DNA of 64,000 nucleotides from Streptomyces sp. LUP30 (GTDB taxonomy: Bacteria; Actinomycetota; Actinomycetes; Streptomycetales; Streptomycetaceae): positions 124,001 to 188,000 of the forward strand of contig NZ_MJAJ01000004.1 in NCBI RefSeq assembly GCF_001746365.1. Reading direction: 5' to 3'. Below, piece by piece: positions 29,172 through 38,072 of this stretch. How positions within the stretch are numbered: position 1 is the first letter of the stretch; each line of letters starts with the position of its first letter. The notes beneath the pieces are model-generated. The model did no database searches. It was not told the origin of the DNA and saw only the letters and a list, made by a program, of their open reading frames with translations. The translations under genes and the position numbers were made by a program.

Positions 29172-29906
29172 GTGACCGCCAGGACGAAGAACGCCGATCC
29201 CGTCCCGTCCGTCTGGACCAGGCAGCGCCGTGAGCCCGATCAGCCCGCGCTCAGCCGGGACGCGATCGTGCGTGAGGCGGTCGTGATGCTGGACGCGGAC
29301 GGCATCGAGGCCCTGAGCATGCGCAAGCTGGGGGCCCGGCTGAACGCGGGCGCGACCTCCCTCTACCGGCACGTCGCCACCAAGGACGAGTTGATGGAGC
29401 TGGCCGTGGACGAGGTCGCCGCCGAGATCCGGGTGCCGGACGCGGGCGCCCCCGACTGGCGGGCGGCCGTCACCGAGGCGGCCACCGCCTTCCGCGCCAC
29501 GGGCCTGCGCCACCCCTGGCTGTCCTCGGTCCTGGGCCAGGCCGGCCTCGCCTATCTGGGCCCCAACCTCATGTCCTTCTCGGAGCGCCTGGCCGCGCTG
29601 TTCACGGCCGCCGGCTTCCCGGAGCCGAGCCGCGCCATCGACACCGTCCTGTCCTACGTCATCGGCATGAGCACCACCGAGGCCGCCTGGCTGACCACCG
29701 TCGCCCGCTCGGGCGAGAGCGAGGCCGACTTCATCGCCCGCCTCATGCCGGCCGCGCAGCGGGCCGCGGCCGGACACGAGCATCTCGCCGGCGGCTATGC
29801 GGACACCGCCGCGGCGGCGACCGATCCGGCGGCCCTGCGCGACGAGAAGTTCCACTACGGCCTGCGGGTCGTTCTGGACGGCCTGGCCCTACGTCTGCCC
29901 GCCTAG
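29172..29906 (+). CDS. TetR-family regulator (TetR_C_1 type)
   Basis: 244 residues. The N-terminal helix-turn-helix is SRDAIVREAVVMLDADGIEALSMRKLGARLNAGATSLYRHVATKDELMELAVDEV (residues about 28-80) and the C-terminal ligand domain is of the TetR/TetR_C type with a conserved Gly-rich loop near the end. GTG 29172 follows GGGAG. The gene is divergent from the DHA2 pump, so it most likely represses the pump and itself until a pump substrate binds. The open frame extends upstream into the operator array, which I regard as non-coding. Confidence 0.9.
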   Translation: MTARTKNADPVPSVWTRQRREPDQPALSRDAIVREAVVMLDADGIEALSMRKLGARLNAGATSLYRHVATKDELMELAVDEVAAEIRVPDAGAPDWRAAVTEAATAFRATGLRHPWLSSVLGQAGLAYLGPNLMSFSERLAALFTAAGFPEPSRAIDTVLSYVIGMSTTEAAWLTTVARSGESEADFIARLMPAAQRAAAGHEHLAGGYADTAAAATDPAALRDEKFHYGLRVVLDGLALRLPA

Positions 29907-29921
29907 GGCCTCTCGTCCGGA

Positions 29922-32033
29922 TCACCCCGCAGACGAAAAGGTGTCCCCGCTCGCCTGCTCGGCGAGTTCCACGCGTACCGCGCAGGACTTGAACTCCGGC
30001 ATGCGGGAGGTGGGGTCCAGGGCCGGGTTGGTCAGGGTGTTGGCGCGGCCCTCGCCGGGCCAGTGGAACGGCATGAAGACGGTGTCCGGGCGGATGCCCG
30101 TGGTGATCCGGGCGGGGGCGACGGCACGTCCGCGCCGGGACACGACCGCCACCCGGTCGCCCTCGGCCGCCCCGAGCCGCGCGGCCAGCCGGGGGTGCAG
30201 CTCCACGAACGGGCCGGGGGCGGCGGCGTTCAGCTCGTCCACGCGCCGGGTCTGCGCGCCGGACTGGTACTGCGCGACGACCCGCCCGGTGGTGAGCAGC
30301 ACGGGGTAGTCGTCGTCCGGCTCCTCGGCGTTCGGGCGGTGCGACACCGCCACGAAGCGGGCCCGGCCGTCCGGTGTGGCGAACCGGTCGAGGAAGAGCC
30401 GGGGCGTGCCGGGCGCCGGTTCGTCGTCCGCTGCCGGGCAGGGCCAGAAGACCCCGTTCTCCTCGGCGAGCCTGCGGTAGGTGATCCCCGAGTAGTCCGC
30501 GACGCCGCCCGCACTGGCCCGCCGCAGTTCCTCGAAGACCTCCTCGGGCTCGACCGGGAAGCCCTTCTCGACGCCCAGCCGGGCCGCCAGCTCGTGCAGC
30601 ACCTCCAGATCGCTGCGCACGCCCTCCGGGGCGGTGATCGCCTTCCGGCGCAGCAGGACCCTGCCCTCCAGGCTGGTGGTCGTCCCCGTCTCCTCCGCCC
30701 ACTGGGTGACCGGCAGGACGACGTCCGCGAGAGCCGCCGTCTCCGACAGCACGACATCGCAGACGGCGAGGAAGTCGAGGGACCCGATGCGCTGCTCGAT
30801 GTGCGCGGCGTGCGGCGCCGACACCACCGGGTTCGACCCCATGAGCAGCAGCGCCCGGATGTCCGTGCCCAGCGCGTCCAGCAGCTCGTAGGCGCTGCGT
30901 CCGGGGCCGGGCAGGGAGTCGGGGTCCACGCCCCACACGCCGGCCACGTGCGCCCGCGCCGCCGGGTCGTCCAGCTTGCGGTATCCGGGGAGCTGGTCGG
31001 CCTTCTGGCCGTGCTCGCGTCCGCCCTGTCCGTTGCCCTGGCCGGTCAGACAGCCGTAGCCGCTGAGCGGCCGTCCCGCCCGGCCCGTCGCCAGGCACAG
31101 GTTGATCCACGCGCCGACCGTGTCGGTCCCCTTGGACTGCTGCTCGGGCCCGCGCGCGGTGAGCACCATCGCGGCGTCGGGCTCGCAGAACAGCCTCACC
31201 GTCTCCCGCAGTTGCGGAACGGACACCCCCGTGATCCGTTCCACGTACTCCGGCCAGTGGGCCATCGCGGCCGCCCGGGCCTCCTCCCAGCCGGTGGTGC
31301 GCTCGCGCACGTACTCCTCGTCGACCCGCCCCTCGGCCACGATCAGGTGCAGCAGTCCGAGCGCCAGCGCGAGATCCGTCCCGGGCCGGGGCGCGAGGTG
31401 CAGGTCGGCCTGTTCCGCGGTCTTCGTGCGGCGCGGGTCGATCACGATCAACGTGCCGCCGTTGTCCCGCAGTTCGCTGAAGAAGCGCAGCGACGGAGGC
31501 ATGGTCTCGGCGAGGTTGGAGCCGACGAGGATCACGCATCCGGTCCGCGGGACGTCCTCCAGCGGGAAGGGCAGCCCCCGGTCGAGCCCGAACGCCTTGA
31601 CGCCGGCCGCCGCGGCGGACGACATGCAGAAGCGGCCGTTGTAGTCGATCTGCGAGGTGCCGAGCACGACCCGCGCGAACTTGCCGAGCGTGTACGCCTT
31701 CTCGTTGGTCAGTCCGCCGCCGCCGAACACGCCGAGCGCGTCGGCCCCGTGCGCGTCCCGCACCCGGCCCAGCTCCGCGGCGATCCGGTCCAGGGCCTCC
31801 TCCCAGGTGGCCGGGACGAGCGAGCCCCCGGAGCGCACGAGCGGGGAGGTCAGCCGCACCGTGGAGGAGAGCACCGCCGGCGCCGTACGGCCCTTGCCGC
31901 ACAGCGCGCCCCGGTTCACCGGGAAGTCGGGGCGCTCGACCACCTCGACGCCACCCGTGGGCAGGGGCGACAGGGCCATCCCGCACTGCAGGGCGCAGTA
32001 CGGGCAGTGGGTGGGCGTCGAGGCGGTCTGCAT
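29922..32033 (-). CDS. Assimilatory nitrate reductase / molybdopterin oxidoreductase
   Basis: 703-residue cytoplasmic molybdenum enzyme reducing nitrate to nitrite. The N-terminal [4Fe-4S] motif is CPYCALQCGMAL (residues 11-22) with the fourth Cys in GALCGKGR. The middle has the bis-MGD domains (NGRFCMSSAAAAGVKAFGLDRGLPF; VLVGSNLAETMPP; GCLTGQGNGQGGREHGQK), and the C-terminal dinucleotide-binding domain has LLTTGRVVAQYQSGAQTRR and the closing SRMPEFKSCAVRVEL. There is no twin-arginine signal, so it acts in the cytoplasm, and the length fits NasA/NarB. Formate-dehydrogenase-like relatives share the layout; the nirBD and GlnR context favours nitrate. Often called nasA or narB. Confidence 0.85.
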   Translation of the reverse strand: MQTASTPTHCPYCALQCGMALSPLPTGGVEVVERPDFPVNRGALCGKGRTAPAVLSSTVRLTSPLVRSGGSLVPATWEEALDRIAAELGRVRDAHGADALGVFGGGGLTNEKAYTLGKFARVVLGTSQIDYNGRFCMSSAAAAGVKAFGLDRGLPFPLEDVPRTGCVILVGSNLAETMPPSLRFFSELRDNGGTLIVIDPRRTKTAEQADLHLAPRPGTDLALALGLLHLIVAEGRVDEEYVRERTTGWEEARAAAMAHWPEYVERITGVSVPQLRETVRLFCEPDAAMVLTARGPEQQSKGTDTVGAWINLCLATGRAGRPLSGYGCLTGQGNGQGGREHGQKADQLPGYRKLDDPAARAHVAGVWGVDPDSLPGPGRSAYELLDALGTDIRALLLMGSNPVVSAPHAAHIEQRIGSLDFLAVCDVVLSETAALADVVLPVTQWAEETGTTTSLEGRVLLRRKAITAPEGVRSDLEVLHELAARLGVEKGFPVEPEEVFEELRRASAGGVADYSGITYRRLAEENGVFWPCPAADDEPAPGTPRLFLDRFATPDGRARFVAVSHRPNAEEPDDDYPVLLTTGRVVAQYQSGAQTRRVDELNAAAPGPFVELHPRLAARLGAAEGDRVAVVSRRGRAVAPARITTGIRPDTVFMPFHWPGEGRANTLTNPALDPTSRMPEFKSCAVRVELAEQASGDTFSSAG

Positions 32034-32396
32034 GCGTTTCAGCGTGCTTCGGCCGTGTTACGCGCCGTGCGGTCTCCTGTTACGGCGGTGTGGTGGTGCC
32101 CTCCCCGCCGGTCCGGGGGCCTCGTGAGGAGCGCCGCGACGGGCGCACACCACCCCGGGGGAGTCGCCGTGGACCGTGCGGAGGTTGCCGCTGCGGCGGA
32201 AGACGCCCCACGTGACTCATTCCTTGTCGGTAGTTGGCCGGTCACACCTGGTTGAAAGGTGAAGGGACGGCAGTACAGTCGACGCTCACCCTCTCGCACG
32301 GCATCGCACGACCCCGTACGGCGTTCGAAATCCCGGGCATGCCGCCGCCCACGGCCATGTCACCGACACTCGAAGCTGCCTGGAGGTCTCTCCACC
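32034..32396. promoter_or_regulatory. Divergent intergenic region, nitrate reductase versus adenylation gene
   Basis: 363 bases without a supported gene. The part next to the nitrate reductase carries the GlnR-like site described separately. The remainder (32100-32390) includes a possible promoter for the adenylation gene but no clear hexamers. The ribosome site of that gene (GGAGG at 32382) closes the region. Confidence 0.4.
32057..32094. promoter_or_regulatory. GlnR-like site upstream of nitrate reductase
   Basis: GTTAC-n6-TGCGG-n6-GTTAC-n6-GTGGT: two perfect gTnAc a-sites exactly 22 bases apart (32057 and 32079), as in paired GlnR boxes, with poor b-sites. GTTAC reads as GTAAC on the other strand and still fits the consensus. 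It starts 24 bases from the nitrate reductase ATG. Binding is inferred. Confidence 0.45.
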
Positions 32397-33983
32397 ATGC
32401 CTCTGCGCCACCTCACCCCCCGCGACCGGCGTCTTTTCCGGCAGTACGGCCACGGCCCGGCCGTCCCCGTCCCGGATCCGCTGATCCACCACGCCGTCGA
32501 ACGCCACGCGCTCGCCTTCCCGCACGCGATCGCCGTGGAACACGAGGGAGCGACCCTCACCTACGCGCAGCTCGACCGCCGCGCCGACGCCCTCGCCGCC
32601 CGGCTGGCCCGCGCGGGCGTCCGACCCGGCGACCACGTCGGTCTCTTCGTCCGCCGCTCGACGGCGATGGTGGTGGGTCTGCTCGCCGTCCTGAAGGCGG
32701 GCGCGGCCTACGTCCCCCAGGACATCGGCATCACCCCCCGCGGCCAGCTCGAGCACGTGGTCCGCACCGCCGCCACCGCCGTCGTCCTCACCCAGCGCGA
32801 ACACGCGTCGAAGGTCCCGCCAGGCCCGCGCACGATCGGCCTCGACGACCCCGTCGACCACGACGGTCTCTTCGGCGACCCCGGCGGGGACCCTCGCGGC
32901 GACCGTCGTGGCGAACCAGCGGCCGGGCCCGCCCCGGCCCCTCGCCGCCACGTCACCCTCGACGACGGCTGCTACGTCCTGTTCACCTCGGGCACCACCG
33001 GCCGCCCCAACGGCGTGAAGGTCACCCACCGCAACGTCGCCAACCTCCTCCTGACCGCTCCCGGCGACCTCGGCATCCGTCCCGGCGATCGGGTGGCCCA
33101 ACTCCTCAACATCGCCTTCGACATGGCGGCCTGGGAGATCCTGGGCTGCCTCGCGCAGGGCGCCACCCTGGTCGTCCGGGGCAGGGACATCGCAGCGACC
33201 GCGCGCACGGCCACCGTGCTGATCGCCACCCCGACCGTCCTGTCCGGCATCGACCCGGCGGCCTGCCCGCGGGTGCGCGCGGTGGCCGTCGCAGGGGAGC
33301 CCTGCCCGCGCCCGCTGGCCGACCGCTGGGCCCGCCGCGCGGACTTCTTCAACTGCTGCGGGCCCACCGAGACGACGATCGTCAACACGATGAGCCGTCA
33401 CGACCCGGCCGCCCCGTTGCTGACCATCGGCCGTCCCACCCCCAACAACACCGTGTACGTCCTCGACGCCGACCGCCGCCCCCTGCCGATCGGCGAGGTC
33501 GGCGAGATGTGGGCGGGGGGCGCCTGCGTCTCCGCGGGCTATCTGTCCGACGAGGCGCTGAACGCCGAGCGGTACGCCCCCGACCCCTTCCTCGGCGGCG
33601 GCCACCGGATGTTCCGCACCCGCGACCTCGGCCGCTGGACCGCCGGCGGCGAGCTGGAGCACCTCGGCCGCACCGACGACCAGGTCAAGGTGCGCGGCTT
33701 CCGGGTCGAGCTGGACTCCGTGTCGTCGGTCCTGGAGGGCCTCCCGGGCTGCGCCCGTGCGGTGACCCTCCGGCGGGACGCCCGCACCCTGGTCTCCTTC
33801 GTCTGTCCGGCGGACGTCGACCCGGCCGCGGCCCGCCGCGCGGTCGCGGAGGCGCTGCCGTACTACTGCGTGCCCGAAGATGTCATGCCCCTGCCATTTC
33901 TGCCGGAGACCGACCGCGGCAAGATCGACAAGCAGGCGCTGCTGCGACTGGCCCAGGGGCGGCCGGCGGTGGGCGCCCGGTGA
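32397..33983 (+). CDS. Stand-alone NRPS-type adenylation domain (amino acid/acyl-AMP ligase)
   Basis: 528 residues. Adenylation core motifs: LTYAQLDRRADALAARL (A1), LKAGAAYVP (A2), YVLFTSGTTGRPNGVKVTH (A3), FDMAAWEI (A4), NCCGPTETTI (A5), GEVGEMWAGGACVSAGYL (A6), RTRDLGRW (A7), GRTDDQVKVRGFRVEL (A8) and TDRGKIDKQAL with the catalytic Lys (A10). No carrier-protein Ser motif follows, so it activates a carboxylic acid to its adenylate for a separate acceptor. The substrate cannot be read. ATG 32397 has GGAGG upstream. GTGA overlap with the membrane reductase-like gene couples the two. Confidence 0.85.
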   Translation: MPLRHLTPRDRRLFRQYGHGPAVPVPDPLIHHAVERHALAFPHAIAVEHEGATLTYAQLDRRADALAARLARAGVRPGDHVGLFVRRSTAMVVGLLAVLKAGAAYVPQDIGITPRGQLEHVVRTAATAVVLTQREHASKVPPGPRTIGLDDPVDHDGLFGDPGGDPRGDRRGEPAAGPAPAPRRHVTLDDGCYVLFTSGTTGRPNGVKVTHRNVANLLLTAPGDLGIRPGDRVAQLLNIAFDMAAWEILGCLAQGATLVVRGRDIAATARTATVLIATPTVLSGIDPAACPRVRAVAVAGEPCPRPLADRWARRADFFNCCGPTETTIVNTMSRHDPAAPLLTIGRPTPNNTVYVLDADRRPLPIGEVGEMWAGGACVSAGYLSDEALNAERYAPDPFLGGGHRMFRTRDLGRWTAGGELEHLGRTDDQVKVRGFRVELDSVSSVLEGLPGCARAVTLRRDARTLVSFVCPADVDPAAARRAVAEALPYYCVPEDVMPLPFLPETDRGKIDKQALLRLAQGRPAVGAR

Positions 33984-35227
33984 CGACCTCGCTGAACCGG
34001 ACCCGGACCGAACTTCCGCCTCCCGTGGGAATGTTGCGCCGTCTGCTCAAACACCCCCGGCTGATGCACCACAACCGTCTCGCGGCCCTGGTCGTCGTCC
34101 TCAACCTGGGATACGCGTACGCGGGCCGTCCGCTCTCCGACCGGTCCCTGGGCCACGCGGTCCTCGCCAACCTCGCCCTGGCCGTGCTGATCCGCCAGCA
34201 GTACGTCGTCAACCTCCTGTTCCGGCTGGCGACTTCGGCCCCCACGCACTGGCCGCTGCGGCTGCGCTGGACGCTCGGCAAGGTCTACCACTTCGGCGGA
34301 CTGCACGTCGGCGGGGCGCTGGCCGGAGCCGCCTGGTTCCTGGCGCTCACGCTGAGGACGACCGACGGGCCCCTGCGGGCCGTGAGCTGGACGCTGACCG
34401 CCCTCCTCGCGGTGATCGTCGCGACGGCGCTGCCTCCCTTCCGCTCCCGCCGCCACGACGCCTTCGAGAGGATCCACCGCTTCGGCGGCTGGAGCGCCCT
34501 CGTCCTCTTCTGGACGCACACCCTGATGGCGGCTCCCGGCCCCCTGTCCCTGGCGGTCCTCACCCTCGTGACGGTCAGCGTGGCGCTGCCCTGGCTGCGG
34601 CTGCGCCGGGTGGACGTCCGCACCGAACGCCCGTCCGCGCATGTGGCGTTGGCCCGCTTCGACCACGGCGTGACCCCGTTCGCCGGCTCCTCGACCGCGA
34701 TCAGCCGCAGCCCGCTCAAGGAGTGGCACTCCTTCGCGAACGTCCCGGCTCCCGGCCAGTCGGGCTTCCGGCTCACGATCTCCCGGGCGGGCGACTGGAC
34801 CGGCTCCTTCATCGACGACCTGCCGACGAAGGTGTGGACGAAGGGCATCACCACCGCCGGCGTCGCCAACATCGAGGTCCTCTTCACGAAGGTGGTGTAC
34901 GTGGCGACCGGCAGCGGCATCGGTCCCTGTCTGCCCCACCTGCTGGCCGCCGAGGTGCCCTCCCGTCTGGTCTGGGCGACGCGGGATCCCCGTACGACCT
35001 ACGGCGACGCCCTCGTCGACGAGATCCTCGCCGTCCAGCCGCAGGCGGTCGTCTGGGACACCTCCCGCGACGGCAAGCCCGACATGGTCGCGCTCGCCTA
35101 CGCCGCATACCGCGACTTCGGCGCGGAGGCCGTGATCTGCATCTCCAACAAGAAGCTGACCTGGCAGGTGGTCCACGGGCTGGAACGACGCGGAATTCCG
35201 GCGTACGGCGCGATCTGGGACTCGTGA
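33980..35227 (+). CDS. Membrane flavoreductase-like protein (ferric-reductase/FNR type)
   Basis: 415 residues. An N-terminal membrane part has about five or six helices (residues 30-210) with His residues in helices and loops (LMHHNRL; VYHFGGLHVGG; FERIHRF; FWTHTLM), the arrangement expected of a heme-bearing ferric-reductase-like domain. A C-terminal cytosolic part shows an FNR-type NAD(P)-binding motif (VYVATGSGIGPCLPHLLAAE) and ends in IPAYGAIWDS. It would move electrons from NAD(P)H across or at the membrane, possibly reducing the product of the adenylating enzyme. Overlap with the adenylation gene shows co-translation. Function inferred. Confidence 0.7.
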   Translation: MTTSLNRTRTELPPPVGMLRRLLKHPRLMHHNRLAALVVVLNLGYAYAGRPLSDRSLGHAVLANLALAVLIRQQYVVNLLFRLATSAPTHWPLRLRWTLGKVYHFGGLHVGGALAGAAWFLALTLRTTDGPLRAVSWTLTALLAVIVATALPPFRSRRHDAFERIHRFGGWSALVLFWTHTLMAAPGPLSLAVLTLVTVSVALPWLRLRRVDVRTERPSAHVALARFDHGVTPFAGSSTAISRSPLKEWHSFANVPAPGQSGFRLTISRAGDWTGSFIDDLPTKVWTKGITTAGVANIEVLFTKVVYVATGSGIGPCLPHLLAAEVPSRLVWATRDPRTTYGDALVDEILAVQPQAVVWDTSRDGKPDMVALAYAAYRDFGAEAVICISNKKLTWQVVHGLERRGIPAYGAIWDS

Positions 35228-35314
35228 GGACGTCGAAGACGGCGACGAAGCGGCAGCCCTTGACGGAAACGAACCCGTCACGGAAGACGGAGCCCACGAC
35301 GGAAGGCGGAGTCC

Positions 35315-36166
35315 GTGACGGCATCGGACACGGACACGGACACGGACACGGAGACGGACACGGAGACGGACACGGAGACGGAGACGGAGACGGAGACGAT
35401 GGACAACCTGAAGCTGGAACGTGAGGGCGCGGTCGTTACCGTACGCCTGCACCGCCCGCATGTGCTCAACGCGCTGAACTCCGCGCTGCTCGCCGAACTC
35501 CTCGCGGCCCTGGACCCGTTGGACGCGGACCCGACCGTCGGCTGCCTCGTCGTCACCGGGTCGGAGCGGGCCTTCGCCGCCGGGGCCGACATCAGGGAGA
35601 TGGCGGCGAAGACGGCCGAGGAGATGGCGCACGAGGACTACTTCGGCGCCTGGGAGAAGTTCGCCGATCTGCGCCTCCCGAAGATCGCGGCCGTGAACGG
35701 CGTCGCTCTGGGCGGCGGCTGCGAGCTGGCGATGATGTGCGACCTGGTGATCGCCGGGGAGTCCGCGGTGTTCGGTCAGCCGGAGATCGGGCTCGGGGTG
35801 ATCCCGGGGATCGGCGGCACCCAGCGGCTGACCCGGCTGATCGGCCGGGCCAAGGCGATGGACCTCGTCCTCACCGGCCGCACGATGGACGCACGGGAGG
35901 CGGAGGCGTGCGGCCTGGTCTCCCGTGTGGTGCCCGACGAGCGGGTCCTGCCCGAGTCGCTGGCCGCGGCGGCGACCATCGCCTCGTACGGCCGCACCGC
36001 CGTCCGGGCGGCCCGCGACTGCGTGGACCACGCCCTGGAGAGCGGCCTGCGCGAGGGCATCCGCCACGAACGACGCGTGTTCCACGCCCTGTTCGCGACC
36101 GAGGACCAGAAGGAGGGAATGGCCGCGTTCCTGGAGAAACGCCCCCCGGTGTTCCGGGGGCGGTGA
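35315..36166 (+). CDS. Enoyl-CoA hydratase/isomerase (crotonase family)
   Basis: 283 residues if the GTG at 35315 is used, 255 from the ATG at 35399. The shorter start begins at the first conserved residue ([27 protein letters not shown]), whereas the longer adds a TDTDTETE repeat. Oxyanion-hole region [11 protein letters not shown]; both catalytic Glu positions are present ([11 protein letters not shown] and [19 protein letters not shown]), so it should hydrate enoyl-CoA. It follows the membrane reductase gene by 87 bases, same strand, and may act on a CoA ester in the same pathway. A paaF/echA-like housekeeping role is also possible. Confidence 0.85.
   Translation: MTASDTDTDTDTETDTETDTETETETETMDNLKLEREGAVVTVRLHRPHVLNALNSALLAELLAALDPLDADPTVGCLVVTGSERAFAAGADIREMAAKTAEEMAHEDYFGAWEKFADLRLPKIAAVNGVALGGGCELAMMCDLVIAGESAVFGQPEIGLGVIPGIGGTQRLTRLIGRAKAMDLVLTGRTMDAREAEACGLVSRVVPDERVLPESLAAAATIASYGRTAVRAARDCVDHALESGLREGIRHERRVFHALFATEDQKEGMAAFLEKRPPVFRGR
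35326..35398. repeat. Hexanucleotide repeat tract (GACACG/GAGACG)
   Basis: About twelve consecutive 6-base units of GACACG or GAGACG, encoding alternating Thr-Asp/Thr-Glu if translated. The tract is immediately before the internal ATG of the enoyl-CoA hydratase gene. Unit gain or loss keeps the frame, so it may vary in length between strains. Confidence 0.85.
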
Positions 36167-36215
36167 CGATCGCGCGGCGGCCTGCGGCACGGCGGCCGCC
36201 GATCGACAGGTGGGG

Positions 36216-36893
36216 TCACCCCGTGGAGCCGAGCGCTCGGGCCACGCCTCGTTCCTTCGGTCCGAGGAAGCGGGGGTCCGGCTCGAACGCCGCGTCCAGG
36301 GCTGCCTTGCCGGCCGCGAAGAGCTCCCGCGCGCCTCCGTAGTACCAGGTCACGTCGTGTTTCGCGTCGACCCCCACGCCGTAGGACTCCACCCCCGCCG
36401 CCTCGCACAGGGCGACGGCCCGCCGGATGTGGAAGCCCTGGCTGATCAGCACGGCCCGGTCGACGCCGAAGATCTTCTTGGCGCGCACGCACGAGTCCCA
36501 GGTGTCGAACCCGGCGAAGTCGCTGACGATCCGTGCGTCCGGTACGCCGTGCCGGACGAGATAGGCCCGCATCGCGTCGGGCTCGTCGTAGTCCTCGCGG
36601 CTGTTGTCGCCGGTGACGAGGACGACCTCGATCCGGCCCGCACGGTACAGCTTCGCCGCCGCGTCCAGCCGGTGCGCGAGATACGGCGACGGCTCGCCGT
36701 CCCACAGTCCGGCGCCGAACACCACGGCGACCTCGGTGCGCGGCGCGTCGGCGGTCGTGCCCAGCCGGCCGGCCGTGGACACGTACAGCCACGTGGCCGG
36801 CAGCAGTGCCAGCACGCACCCGGCCATCACGGCCTGCACCCAGCGGCGCCGACCGGCGCGGGTGCGCGGCAACCGCGGCCGACGGATGTTCAT
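36216..36893 (-). CDS. SanA/YdcF-like DUF218 protein
   Basis: 225 residues, with one N-terminal helix ([22 protein letters not shown], residues 17-40) and a DUF218 domain: [57 protein letters not shown]. SanA/YdcF proteins are envelope-linked and affect barrier function and vancomycin sensitivity in enterobacteria; their reaction is not settled. ATG 36893 follows GGGGGAAA. Convergent with the enoyl-CoA hydratase gene. Confidence 0.8.
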   Translation of the reverse strand: MNIRRPRLPRTRAGRRRWVQAVMAGCVLALLPATWLYVSTAGRLGTTADAPRTEVAVVFGAGLWDGEPSPYLAHRLDAAAKLYRAGRIEVVLVTGDNSREDYDEPDAMRAYLVRHGVPDARIVSDFAGFDTWDSCVRAKKIFGVDRAVLISQGFHIRRAVALCEAAGVESYGVGVDAKHDVTWYYGGARELFAAGKAALDAAFEPDPRFLGPKERGVARALGSTG

Positions 36894-36916
36894 ACGGTTT
36901 CCCCCAGGATCAGCAA

Positions 36917-36993
36917 GGCCGAGCAGGCCGAGCACGTCGGGCAGACCGAGCACGTCGGGCAGGTCGGGCACGTCGGGCAGGTCGGGCAGGTCG
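36917..36993. repeat. Degenerate 9-base tandem repeat array
   Basis: Units of the type GGGCAGGTC/GGGCACGTC run head to tail, with related 12- and 15-base spacers at the left end (GAGCAGGCCGAGCACGTC). The array lies between the SanA-like gene and the chelatase gene, upstream of both, and is probably non-coding. Confidence 0.6.
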
Positions 36994-37155
36994 AAAAGGC
37001 TCTTCGGTCCGGAAAGACGCAGTCGGAGGTGATCCGGTTCGGGCCCGCACCACGCGCCGCGCCTCACACCGGCGCGGGACCCGCCGTGAACGGCCGGAAA
37101 ACACTCGTGACGGTCAGGCAACGGGAGTGCAACCTCGTGCCGTCAGGATGGATGC

Positions 37156-37935
37156 ATGAGCCAGCCAAGCCTCGTCCAGCTCGACGCCCGCCGACGCGCC
37201 TGCCGGCCCACGCTGGTCGTCGTCGCCCACGGCAGCCGCGACCCGCGCGCGCTGAGCACCGTCCGCGCCCTCCTGGACGACGTCCGCGCCCGCCGCCCCG
37301 GTCTGCCGGTGCGTCTGGGCCACATCGAGCTCAACGAGCCGCTGCTCACGGACACCCTCGCCGACCTCGACGCCCGGGACACTACGGACGCCGTCCTGGT
37401 CCCCCTGCTCCTGGCCCGCGGCCACCACGTCAAGCGGGACATCCCCGAGACGGCGGCGGAGGCCCGGGTACGCACGCGCGTGGCCGCTCCGCTGGGCCCG
37501 CACCCCCTGCTGGCCGACGCCCTCCTCGCCCGGCTCGCCGAGGCGGGCTGGCGCACCGACATGAGCCGGGCGGAGCGTGCCGCGAGCGCGGTCGTCCTCG
37601 CCGCCGCGGGCTCCCGCGACCCGGACTCGGGCGTCGACACCCGCCTTACGGCCCAGCTGCTGGCCGCACGGCTCGGCGTCCCCGTGGTCCCCGCCTACGC
37701 GTCCACGGCGACCCCGACGGTCACGACGGCGCTCCGCGCGCTGGCGGCGAGGGGCCGCGAGAGGGTGGCCGTCGCCTCCTGCTTCACCGCTCCCGGCCGC
37801 TTCGCGACGGAGTGCGCGCAGGCGGCTCCCTGGATCGCGTCGGCCCCCCTGGGCACCCATCCGGCGATGGCCGAACTGCTGCTCCACCGCTACGACGAGG
37901 CCCTCGCGGCGGGGACCGCGAGCAGCGCGGCCTGA
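37156..37935 (+). CDS. Sirohydrochlorin chelatase (CbiX/SirB type)
   Basis: 259 residues built as two CbiX-like repeats. The first has [12 protein letters not shown] with the metal-binding His (residue about 25), [11 protein letters not shown] and [14 protein letters not shown]; the second has [12 protein letters not shown] and [12 protein letters not shown]. It inserts ferrous iron (siroheme) or cobalt into sirohydrochlorin. NirB in this window needs siroheme, so the iron reaction is likely. It is in the same genome region as the nitrate assimilation genes but forms its own unit. ATG 37156 is the only sensible start. Confidence 0.88.
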   Translation: MSQPSLVQLDARRRACRPTLVVVAHGSRDPRALSTVRALLDDVRARRPGLPVRLGHIELNEPLLTDTLADLDARDTTDAVLVPLLLARGHHVKRDIPETAAEARVRTRVAAPLGPHPLLADALLARLAEAGWRTDMSRAERAASAVVLAAAGSRDPDSGVDTRLTAQLLAARLGVPVVPAYASTATPTVTTALRALAARGRERVAVASCFTAPGRFATECAQAAPWIASAPLGTHPAMAELLLHRYDEALAAGTASSAA

Positions 37936-38072
37936 CGGGGCGCGGGACCGGGCCGACGTTCCGGGCTCCACCGCGCGCGGGCGACGGGCCGCACACGACC
38001 CGTGGGCCGCCGGGGAGCGCACCGGCAGCCGGGCGCCGCCCGATTGTCACCCCCGCCGCTTACTGTCGAGAC

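Noticed and set aside
35326..35398. CRISPR-like array
   Set aside because: The unit is only 6 bases and there are no spacers. It is a simple tandem repeat.
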